Shown here piece after piece: positions 10,601 to 16,932 of a stretch of 23,047 bases of DNA. The translations under genes and the position numbers were made by a program. The stretch lies in assembly GCA_035399665.1 (NCBI GenBank), contig DAOPJM010000031.1, forward strand, positions 1-23,047, written 5' to 3'. The notes below the pieces were generated by a model. That model was not told the origin of the DNA and made no database searches. It worked only from the letters and a program-made list of their open reading frames with translations. The stretch is from DAOPJM01 sp035399665 (GTDB taxonomy: Bacteria > Bacillota > Clostridia > Christensenellales > CAG-138). Position 1 is the first letter of the stretch. Each line of letters begins with the position of its first letter.

Positions 10601-11542
10601 AGCCTGCTTGTGGGAGAACACCTCGCCCGCCTCGGCCAAAACCTCGCCCGTGAGCGGAGAAATGATATTCTCGTCGGAAACCTGCCCCTCTATACGGTTC
10701 TTGAGGGACAGCTTCTTATTATACTTATAGCGGCCGACTCTGGCCAAGTCGTAACGCTTGTCGAAGAACAGCGAATCAAACAAGGCCCTTGCGCTCTCCT
10801 CTGTCGGAGGCTCGCCGGGACGCTGACGCTTGTATATCTCGATGAGACCGTCCGCGCAGCTGCGGGTGGGGTCCTTGGCAAGGGTCGCGGAAAGGCGGTC
10901 ATCATCGCCCAGGCAATCCAGTATTTCCGCGTTGGAGCCGTAGCCTATTGCGCGCATAAGCACGGAGATGTGTACCTTGCGCTGACGGTCAACCTTGACA
11001 TAGAGTATGTCGTTGGAATCGGTTTCGTATTCAAGCCATGCGCCGCGGTTGGGGATTACCTGCGCGGCATAGAGCTTTTTGCCCATCTTGTCGGTGGTGA
11101 AGGTGAAGTAAGCACCGGGTGAGCGCACCAACTGCGATACTATGACACGCTCGGCTCCGTTAATGATGAAGGTTCCCTGCGGCGTCATAAGCGGGAAATC
11201 GCCCATGAACACCTCTTGCTGCTTGACCTCGCCTGTCTCGCGGTTGATCAGACGAACGGTGACCCTAAGGGGCGCCGCGTAGTTGACGTCACGATTCTTG
11301 CTCTCCTCTTGGGAGTACTTGGGTTTCGTCAGATCGATCTTGAAGTCAACGAACTCCAATACCAATCTTCCGGAGAAATCCTCTATCGGGGAAATGTCGC
11401 GGAAAACCTCCATCAGATCCTCTCTGAGGAATCTGTAATAGGAGTTCTTCTGCACCTCGATGAGGTCGGGTACGCTTAGGGCTTCGGGAACGCGTGAGAA
11501 GCTCTGTCTCACCCTTCTGCCCATGTGTACTTCATGCATCAT
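7691..11542 (-). CDS. rpoB: DNA-directed RNA polymerase subunit beta with long acidic tail
   Basis: This 1283-residue protein is the beta subunit of RNA polymerase. The rifampicin-binding segment runs from about residue 486 ([20 protein letters not shown]). D495, H505 and S510, equivalent to E. coli D516, H526 and S531, are the sensitive-type residues. The active-site motif [13 protein letters not shown] is present. The ATG at 11540-11542 has AAGGAGAG just upstream. The conserved protein ends near residue 1170. The last 113 residues are an extra tail with 62 Asp/Glu and only three Lys/Arg, much longer and more acidic than the short tails of typical Bacillota RpoB. Transcribed from the promoter at 11705-11733. 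Confidence 0.99.
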   Translation of the reverse strand: [1283 protein letters not shown]

Positions 11543-11698
11543 TCCGTTCTCTCCTTTTCCAAGGTCAATAGACCGATGTCCGTATACAGCTGCCGCTCTG
11601 TTGGAAAAAGCCGTTTCCTTTGCGCCGAATTAGCCCTTAAAAATCAGGCGTGGGCAACAAAAAGGGCATACTTCCACAGTATGGGCAGTTTAATGCAA
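11543..11698 (-). promoter_or_regulatory. Long structured rpoB 5' leader
   Basis: From the predicted transcription start near 11698, rpoB has a leader of about 155 nt with no gene in it. The minus strand can form three small hairpins: CATACT/AGTATG with a 5-nt loop (about 11668-11684), followed by CCC and five Ts; GGAAA/TTTCC (11603-11618); and GGTC/GACC (11563-11574) next to the ribosome binding site. The first resembles a weak attenuator. No known riboswitch or ribosomal-protein motif was recognised. Confidence 0.35.
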
Positions 11699-11704
11699 TA
11701 TTGT

Positions 11705-11733
11705 ATTGTAACAGCAAGTCTCACCCCTGTCAA
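11705..11733 (-). promoter_or_regulatory. Sigma-A promoter of rpoB-rpoC
   Basis: The minus strand has TTGACA (11728-11733), a 17-nt spacer and TACAAT (11705-11710). This is a very strong match to the sigma-A consensus. It means rpoBC is transcribed independently here, which fits the absence of rplJL upstream. It diverges from the murC promoter about 230 nt away. Confidence 0.85.
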
Positions 11734-11760
11734 GGTAAAATTGTGACGGAAATGTGAAAA

Positions 11761-11860
11761 TCTGTCATGACGCGCTCACGCATAGCCCCCGCCGTCATTC
11801 TTCGTTCCGCGTGCCCCCCCGTGTCATACTTTGTCATAAAAAAGCTCAGGATGACAATTT
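11761..11860. repeat. Intergenic repeat-like segment between divergent promoters
   Basis: This non-coding stretch between the rpoB and murC promoters contains pieces found elsewhere in the window. GCTCAGGATGACA at 11844-11856 recurs (as CTCAGGATGACA) at 19189-19200 and 22701-22712. The 14-mer ATGACACGGGGGGG, on the minus strand at 11814-11827, recurs on the plus strand at 22707-22720. Every copy lies outside genes. This suggests a family of short dispersed intergenic repeats rather than a gene or regulator. Confidence 0.5.
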
Positions 11861-11962
11861 GCTTTGTCGCCAATAAACAGCTTTGGAAGCATGATTCCTT
11901 ATCTTCACAAGGTCGGCGCGTCCTTGCCCGTCATCGCCTTTTTAGCTTTTTTGCAAAATTTG

Positions 11963-11991
11963 TTGTCAACATACGAATGTTGGAGTATAAT
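11963..11991 (+). promoter_or_regulatory. Sigma-A promoter of murC
   Basis: TTGTCA (11963-11968), a 17-nt spacer and a perfect TATAAT (11986-11991) form a good sigma-A promoter. Transcription would start near 11998, giving a leader of about 45 nt. That leader contains a small GCCGC/GCGGC hairpin just before the ribosome binding site. Confidence 0.8.
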
Positions 11992-12043
11992 AAAGCATTA
12001 TGATGCGAGCCGCAGCGAAAAAGCGGCGCTACAAGGAGCAAGC

Positions 12044-13405
12044 ATGGTAACTCTTGACGGAGCAAGGCGTATACATCTTATCGGCGCGGGCGGCTGCAGC
12101 ATGAGCGGCCTCGCGCAGATACTTCACTCACAGGGGCATGTCGTAACCGGCAGCGACAGAAGCGAAAGCGTTTTCACCGATAATCTGAAAAAGCAGGGCA
12201 TTCCCTGCGCCATAGGTCACAGCGGTGCGAACGTCGCCGGAGCCGACCTCGTTGTTTACTCGGCCGCAATCAAGCCCGACAACCCCGAGCGCGTCTATGC
12301 CGCCGAGCATGGCATTATGCAGATAGAACGCAGCGTCGCCTTGGGAATGCTCTCAGAGCGTTTTCACAATGTCGTCGCGGTTGCCGGCTGCCACGGCAAA
12401 ACCACAATAACCTCCATGCTGGCTTACGTCAACGACGAAGCCAAGCTTGACGCCACTATTCATGTCGGCGGCTTTGTGGAGCTTCTTTCCGGCGGCGTTC
12501 GTTTAGGCTCAAAGGATTTGTTCATCACCGAGGCCTGCGAGTATGTCGAAAGCTTTCTGACCCTATCTCCGACCGTGGCCATAATCAACAATATTGACAA
12601 CGACCACCTGGATTATTACAGGGACATCGACCATATCGTCAACGCCTTCTTCCGCTTCTGCTCCCTTCTGCCGCCCGAAGGACTTATCCTGGGCTGCATA
12701 GACGATGAGAGGGTTGAGAAGCTTTTGGAGGTCGTGGACCGCAGGCACGTCAGCTACGGGCTGCATAAGGGCGACTGCCACGCGGACAACATCACCTATG
12801 ATGAGAACGGCTGCCCCTCCTTCGACCTCGTCTATATGGGCGAAAGCCTTGGCAGGGTTATACTTCACGTTCCCGGAACTCACAACGTCGTCAACGCGAT
12901 TGCGGTTTACCTTGCCTCACGTCAGTTCGGCGTGAGCTTCGGCGACTATGCAAAAGCAATGTCACGCTTTATCAATACGCAGCGCAGGTTTCAGCTTTTG
13001 GGCGAACGCGGCGGCGTGAAGATCTATCACGACTATGCCCACCATCCGGGCGAGATTGCCGCGACCCTTGAGGCCGCGAGCCGGGTTCCGCACAAGAAGC
13101 TCTACTGTGTCTTTCAGTGCAACAGCTATACGCGGGCCAAGACGCTGTTTTGCGATAACGTTCATTGCTTTGAACACGCCGACGTTGTGCTTGTACCCGA
13201 TATCTATCCCGGCAGAGAGGTCGATACCGGCATGGTTCACGCGAGGGACATGGTCGCCGCCATCAACGAGCAGGGCGAGAAGGCCATTTATCTTGAGAAC
13301 TTTGAGCGTATCCGCAAGTACCTTGACTCTCATCTTGAAAGCGGCGATATCGTTATAACCTTGGGCAGCGGCGACGTGTTCACCCAGTCGCAAAAGCTGC
13401 TGTAA
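12044..13405 (+). CDS. murC: UDP-N-acetylmuramate--L-alanine ligase
   Basis: This 453-residue Mur ligase adds L-alanine to UDP-N-acetylmuramic acid in the cytoplasm, the first step of the peptidoglycan stem peptide. Visible features are the N-terminal nucleotide-sugar fold with IGAGGCSM (residues 13-20), the ATP-binding loop GCHGKTT (115-121), NIDNDHLDYY in the central domain, and YHDYAHHPGEI in the C-terminal domain. The last two favour MurC over the other Mur ligases. I chose the ATG at 12044 because it follows AAGGAG (12033-12038) and the promoter; the longer in-frame reading from 11864 starts upstream of that promoter. The ATP loop is usually GTHGKTT; here Thr is replaced by Cys116. The next gene, a wall cross-linking enzyme, starts 4 nt downstream. 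Confidence 0.93.
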   Translation: MVTLDGARRIHLIGAGGCSMSGLAQILHSQGHVVTGSDRSESVFTDNLKKQGIPCAIGHSGANVAGADLVVYSAAIKPDNPERVYAAEHGIMQIERSVALGMLSERFHNVVAVAGCHGKTTITSMLAYVNDEAKLDATIHVGGFVELLSGGVRLGSKDLFITEACEYVESFLTLSPTVAIINNIDNDHLDYYRDIDHIVNAFFRFCSLLPPEGLILGCIDDERVEKLLEVVDRRHVSYGLHKGDCHADNITYDENGCPSFDLVYMGESLGRVILHVPGTHNVVNAIAVYLASRQFGVSFGDYAKAMSRFINTQRRFQLLGERGGVKIYHDYAHHPGEIAATLEAASRVPHKKLYCVFQCNSYTRAKTLFCDNVHCFEHADVVLVPDIYPGREVDTGMVHARDMVAAINEQGEKAIYLENFERIRKYLDSHLESGDIVITLGSGDVFTQSQKLL

Positions 13406-13409
13406 ACCA

Positions 13410-14489
13410 ATGACAGAACCAAAGATGAAGCTTGTCAGCTTTGTTCTCGCGGTATTATCACTTGCCCTCGCCTTGACAGGCTGCGCCTCTGCGCCCGCGT
13501 CAACCGAGGGCGTGCTTGTCGATACTCCCGCGGCAAGCTCTCAAAGCTTCATCGTGCAAATTGATCCCACCGCGGCGCCCACAGCCGAGCCTACACCCGT
13601 TCCCACGCCCACGCCAACGCATACGCCCACGCCCGCGCCCACAAGCGTCCCCGAATTTATCGCCTGCGAGCTTCCGCAGGGCTTTCGCCTGCGCAATGGC
13701 TGCGTTGAAACCGAGATTTTCGGCGTATATCGTTTCACCTATGGGGATGTTGACGTGCTTGTAAGCTATGGCGGCATAGGCGGCGCAGCAGCGGCGTTCT
13801 ATCCCTGCGATGCGGACGGGTTCGTGGCCTATGACGCCACGGCCGAAGCGCGAAGCTATATCCTTCCCGACTACACGCCAACCAAGGCGGCCAAGGAGGA
13901 CGGGCTTTTACAGCTCATCGTGTACATCGGAACTCAGTCGGTCGTGGCCTTCCGCTCAAGCGAGGGCGACTGGCTTGTGGAGCGCATAATGATATGCTCC
14001 ACGGGACGCGGCAATGGTTGGACGCCCTCGGGAACCTACTCCATATATCAGGTATACCGCCTAAAGCGTCTTGGAACCTCGCCGTCACATTATTGCTATG
14101 GTCAGTATGCCTGCCGTTTTTACAGGGCTTATCTCTTTCATTCCGTCCCGATTGACTACGCTGCCGGCGGCGAAAGCGAGATTGCCAACGCGCAGTGCAT
14201 GATGTTCATGGAGGAGTATGAGAAGCTGGGTTCACCCGCCTCCTCGGGCTGTGTACGTCTTGCCGTGATCGACGCAAAGTGGATATATGACAACTGCACA
14301 CTGAGATCGACAAGGGTGAAAATACTGGAAGGCGACGGCCCTATCGCCACCGATCCGCCCAAGGTCATATGGGCAGCGCCCTTCACGGACGAAAACGGGC
14401 TTGGTTGGGACCCAACCGACCCCGATCCTCAAAATCCCTATAACGGCCTGAGGTTTCACGATAACGCCCCCACCCCCTCCCCGTGTTGA
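13410..14489 (+). CDS. L,D-transpeptidase (YkuD-family) lipoprotein
   Basis: This 359-residue protein has a signal peptide ending in the lipobox LTGC (C25), so it is probably a lipoprotein on the outer face of the membrane. A Thr/Pro-rich linker (about residues 53-80) leads to a central region and a YkuD domain at about 178-308. The catalytic segment has H244 and SSGCVRL with C281 as the likely nucleophile. Family members make 3-3 cross-links or attach partners to peptidoglycan stems. The usual SHGC motif has Ser in place of His (S279). It starts 4 nt after murC, with no clear ribosome binding site, so translation is probably coupled. A second ATG at 13425 could instead be the start. Confidence 0.85.
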   Translation: MTEPKMKLVSFVLAVLSLALALTGCASAPASTEGVLVDTPAASSQSFIVQIDPTAAPTAEPTPVPTPTPTHTPTPAPTSVPEFIACELPQGFRLRNGCVETEIFGVYRFTYGDVDVLVSYGGIGGAAAAFYPCDADGFVAYDATAEARSYILPDYTPTKAAKEDGLLQLIVYIGTQSVVAFRSSEGDWLVERIMICSTGRGNGWTPSGTYSIYQVYRLKRLGTSPSHYCYGQYACRFYRAYLFHSVPIDYAAGGESEIANAQCMMFMEEYEKLGSPASSGCVRLAVIDAKWIYDNCTLRSTRVKILEGDGPIATDPPKVIWAAPFTDENGLGWDPTDPDPQNPYNGLRFHDNAPTPSPC

Positions 14490-14520
14490 AGCTGTAAATC
14501 GGCAGCTGTGGCGGGGATGG

Positions 14521-14613
14521 GTCAAGGGTTAAGGGTGAAAGGCTATTTCACCCCTCGGTTTGTCGTCTTGGCTTTCATTCGTGGGCCTTCGCCCTTCACC
14601 TTTAGTCCTTGGT
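14521..14613 (+). repeat. Long imperfect hairpin downstream of the L,D-transpeptidase gene
   Basis: Plus-strand RNA from 14521-14543 can pair with 14591-14613 over 23 positions with one A-C mismatch if G-U pairs are allowed. The first arm can instead pair locally as GGGTGAAA (14533-14540) with TTTCACCC (14546-14553), so two exclusive folds exist. There is no good U-tract, so a classic terminator is doubtful. The rest of the gap from 14490 to 14635 shows no gene. It may be a dispersed hairpin repeat, or it may end the murC-ldt transcript. Confidence 0.45.
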
Positions 14614-14640
14614 TATTCCGCGTTCACAGCCCTTCACCAC

Positions 14641-14676
14641 AAAAAACCACCTTTGCCTTGGCAGACAAAGGTGGTT
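14641..14676 (-). terminator. Intrinsic terminator of the tRNA-Arg gene
   Basis: On the minus strand an 11-bp stem (14666-14676 with 14645-14655) around a 10-nt loop is followed by six Ts (14646-14641, partly within the stem). It begins 8 nt after the encoded CCA end of the tRNA, a standard position for a tRNA terminator. Confidence 0.85.
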
Positions 14677-14683
14677 ATCTTCA

Positions 14684-14760
14684 TGGCGTACCTGAAGGGA
14701 TTCGAACCCTTGACCTTTGGAGTCGGAGTCCAACGCTCTATCCAGCTGGGCTACAAGTAC
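14684..14760 (-). tRNA. tRNA-Arg, anticodon CCG
   Basis: The minus strand folds into a full cloverleaf of 77 nt including an encoded CCA. The acceptor stem is GTACTTG with CAGGTAC (one G-U), the T arm is AAGGG-TTCGAAT-CCCTT, and the anticodon stem TTGGA/TCCAA encloses the loop CTCCGAC. This gives anticodon CCG, reading the arginine codon CGG. The discriminator base is G. The D stem GCCC/GAGC has a C12-A23 mismatch where GCTC would be expected. The gene has its own promoter and terminator and stands alone between two plus-strand operons. Confidence 0.93.
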
Positions 14761-14786
14761 ATCATACGCTCTTTTGCGTTCGTGTT

Positions 14787-14814
14787 ATTATACCACAGCG
14801 AATCGAAAAGACAA
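14787..14814 (-). promoter_or_regulatory. Promoter of tRNA-Arg
   Basis: On the minus strand TTGTCT (14809-14814), a 16-nt spacer and a perfect TATAAT (14787-14792) lie about 27 nt upstream of the mature tRNA 5' end. The position suits a single tRNA transcription unit. Confidence 0.7.
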
Positions 14815-14847
14815 GGACTAATATTTTCATTTTGTTGCAAAGAGCGC

Positions 14848-14877
14848 TTGCGCTTACGTTAGTGTATGTGCTATATT
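14848..14877 (+). promoter_or_regulatory. Probable promoter of yqhQ-prmC-prfA-sua5
   Basis: TTGCGC (14848-14853), an 18-nt spacer and TATATT (14872-14877) lie about 40 nt upstream of the yqhQ start. The -10 is good but the -35 is weak. It diverges from the tRNA promoter, and no other candidate in this 157-nt gap looks better. Confidence 0.45.
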
Positions 14878-14917
14878 ACAAGGTAAGTGTGCAAAAGCGC
14901 GCTTTTGAGGTGTAATT

Positions 14918-16126
14918 ATGAAGAAATGCAATATCGGCGGGCAGGCTGTTATGGAGGGCGTGATGATGCGCTCCGCCACCGGCACGGCACTTGCCGTTCG
15001 TCAAACCGACGGCAGCATTGCCGCCGAATACCACAATAATTCCAATCAGCGCAAGAAGGGCAGCTTCCCCACCTGGCCCGTAGTTCGCGGCGTCTACGCT
15101 TTCTGCGATTCGCTCGTTTCCGGCATGAAGATTATCTCGCGCTCCGCTGAGATTGTCGGAGGTGAGTTCGAGGAGGAGCCGTCCAAATTCGAGATTTGGC
15201 TCTCCAAAAAGCTCGGCAAGTCCGTCATGGACGTTGCGATATACATCGCCATAGTCCTTGCGGTTGTCCTGTCGGTCGGGCTGTTCATCGCGCTGCCCGC
15301 CTTGCTCGTCGGGCTTATACCCTTCAACAACCACCCCGTTTGGGAAAGCCTTTGCCAAGGTCTTATACGCCTTTGCATATTCTTGGGCTACCTTGGCTTA
15401 ATCTCACGCATGAAGGATGTTCGCCGCCTGTTCATGTACCACGGCGCGGAACACAAAACCATTGCCTGCTATGAGGCGGAGCTTGAGCTTACCCCTGAGA
15501 ACGCCGAAAAGTGCAGCCGCTTTCATCCGCGCTGCGGCACGAACTTCATGTTCCTTGTCATGGCGGTCTCCATCGTGTTCTTCGCCTGCATCACCGCTCT
15601 CACAAACCTGTGGCTGCCCGAAGGACTTGAAGGCAGCTTCATCATACGTTTTGCCACTCGACTGTTGTTTCTGCCGCTTGTAGCCGGTCTTTCCTACGAG
15701 GTGCTGAAGTTTGCCGCCAAGTCCGACAACCTCTTTTGCCGCGTTGTACGCGCTCCCGGCCTTGCCTTGCAGCGTCTGACCACCAAGGAGCCTGACAGAT
15801 CCATGCTCGAAGTCGCGATTACAGCCTTCAAGCTTGTCTTGGATCCCCCCGATCACGACATAAGCTTTAAGCGGGTTACACCCAAAAAGGTCGAAGATAA
15901 GTCCGACGCCACGGCAGAGGACGCCCCCGCCAACACCGAGGGCGGCGCCGAGGAACGGGACGACGCTGCTGATTCCGCAAGCGAGTGCCCGGAGCGTGTC
16001 GAGGCCGCGCCTGTAACCATTGACGACATAATCGAACCGGAGGAAGCTTCGGAGCAAACCGATGGCGAGACACAAGACGAGGACGATTCAAGTCCTTTGG
16101 ACTGGAGCGAACCCGAGGAATCATGA
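14918..16126 (+). CDS. yqhQ: DUF1385 membrane protein, YqhQ family
   Basis: This 402-residue protein belongs to the DUF1385/YqhQ family, whose biochemical role is not established. Family signatures are GGQAVMEGVMMR near the N-terminus (residues 7-18), YHGAEHKT (174-181), HPRCGTNF (203-210) and RAPGLALQRLTTKEP (278-292). Hydrophobic segments at about 104-134, 144-163, 211-233 and 243-262 predict a multi-pass membrane protein. From about residue 325 onwards there is an acidic low-complexity tail of some 75 residues beyond the family core. GAGGTG upstream is the ribosome binding site. The stop overlaps the prmC start by 4 nt (ATGA). Linkage to prmC and prfA is common in Bacillota. Confidence 0.92.
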   Translation: MKKCNIGGQAVMEGVMMRSATGTALAVRQTDGSIAAEYHNNSNQRKKGSFPTWPVVRGVYAFCDSLVSGMKIISRSAEIVGGEFEEEPSKFEIWLSKKLGKSVMDVAIYIAIVLAVVLSVGLFIALPALLVGLIPFNNHPVWESLCQGLIRLCIFLGYLGLISRMKDVRRLFMYHGAEHKTIACYEAELELTPENAEKCSRFHPRCGTNFMFLVMAVSIVFFACITALTNLWLPEGLEGSFIIRFATRLLFLPLVAGLSYEVLKFAAKSDNLFCRVVRAPGLALQRLTTKEPDRSMLEVAITAFKLVLDPPDHDISFKRVTPKKVEDKSDATAEDAPANTEGGAEERDDAADSASECPERVEAAPVTIDDIIEPEEASEQTDGETQDEDDSSPLDWSEPEES

Positions 16127-16932
16127 AAGCCTTCGACGCCGTGAAGTACGCCGCAGGATTGCTTAAACGCGCCGCCATAGAGGACGCGCATTTTGAAGCG
16201 CGTTTGCTCGTTGAGAAAGCCGTCGGCTTTTCGCCGCAGGCTCACCCCGACTGTGAGCTTGACTCCGAAGCGGAACTAACGCTTGACGCGCTTGTTAAAA
16301 GGCGTGTGTCGCATGAGCCTTTACAGTACGTACTGGGCGAGTGGGAGTTCATGGCCCTGCCGTTTTATGTCTCCCCCGCCGCGCTTATTCCGCGTCCCGA
16401 AACCGAGCTTTTGTGCATGTATGCCGTGGATCGTATTCGTCTTCGCGGTATGAAGCGAGTGCTTGACCTCTGCTGCGGCACGGGCTGCATAGGCGTCAGC
16501 CTTGCCGTTCATACGGGCGCAAGCTGCGACTTCTCGGACATTTCATCCGAGGCCTTGGAGCTTGCCCGCCTTAACGCCGCACGGCACGGGGTGCAGGGGC
16601 GTTTCCTCTTGGGGGATTTGTTCGAGCCTGTTTCGGACAGCTACGACCTTATCATCGCCAACCCGCCCTACCTTGATTATGTGGACATGGCCAAGCTTCA
16701 ACCTGAGCTGCGCTTTGAGCCGTCCCTCGCGCTCTACGGCGGCGGCGACGGACTGGATGTTTTTCGCGGGATAGCGGCACACTACAAGGAGCATCTTGCC
16801 CCTAACGGAGCTCTCCTCATGGAGATAGGATACAAACAAGCAAGAGCGATCACGGGTCTTTTTGAAGGCTGTGTCATCGACACGGATTATTCGGGACAGC
16901 CGCGCATCGCAATAGTGGAGGATATATGTTAG
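16123..16932 (+). CDS. prmC: Release factor glutamine N5-methyltransferase
   Basis: This 269-residue enzyme uses S-adenosylmethionine to methylate the glutamine of the GGQ motif in release factors, which raises termination efficiency. It has the N-terminal helical release-factor-binding domain, an AdoMet site DLCCGTGCIG (residues 115-124) and the catalytic NPPY at 180-183. The AdoMet motif is usually DLGTGSGC; the two cysteines are unusual but the glycine pattern is kept. Its start overlaps the yqhQ stop by 4 nt and its end overlaps prfA by 7 nt, so the three genes are translationally coupled. Its substrate, RF1, is encoded immediately downstream. Confidence 0.95.
   Translation: MKAFDAVKYAAGLLKRAAIEDAHFEARLLVEKAVGFSPQAHPDCELDSEAELTLDALVKRRVSHEPLQYVLGEWEFMALPFYVSPAALIPRPETELLCMYAVDRIRLRGMKRVLDLCCGTGCIGVSLAVHTGASCDFSDISSEALELARLNAARHGVQGRFLLGDLFEPVSDSYDLIIANPPYLDYVDMAKLQPELRFEPSLALYGGGDGLDVFRGIAAHYKEHLAPNGALLMEIGYKQARAITGLFEGCVIDTDYSGQPRIAIVEDIC

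Noticed and set aside
11864..12043. A 60-residue N-terminal extension of MurC
   Set aside because: The extension begins upstream of the TATAAT promoter at 11986-11991, while the ATG at 12044 has a good ribosome binding site and gives the normal MurC N-terminus.
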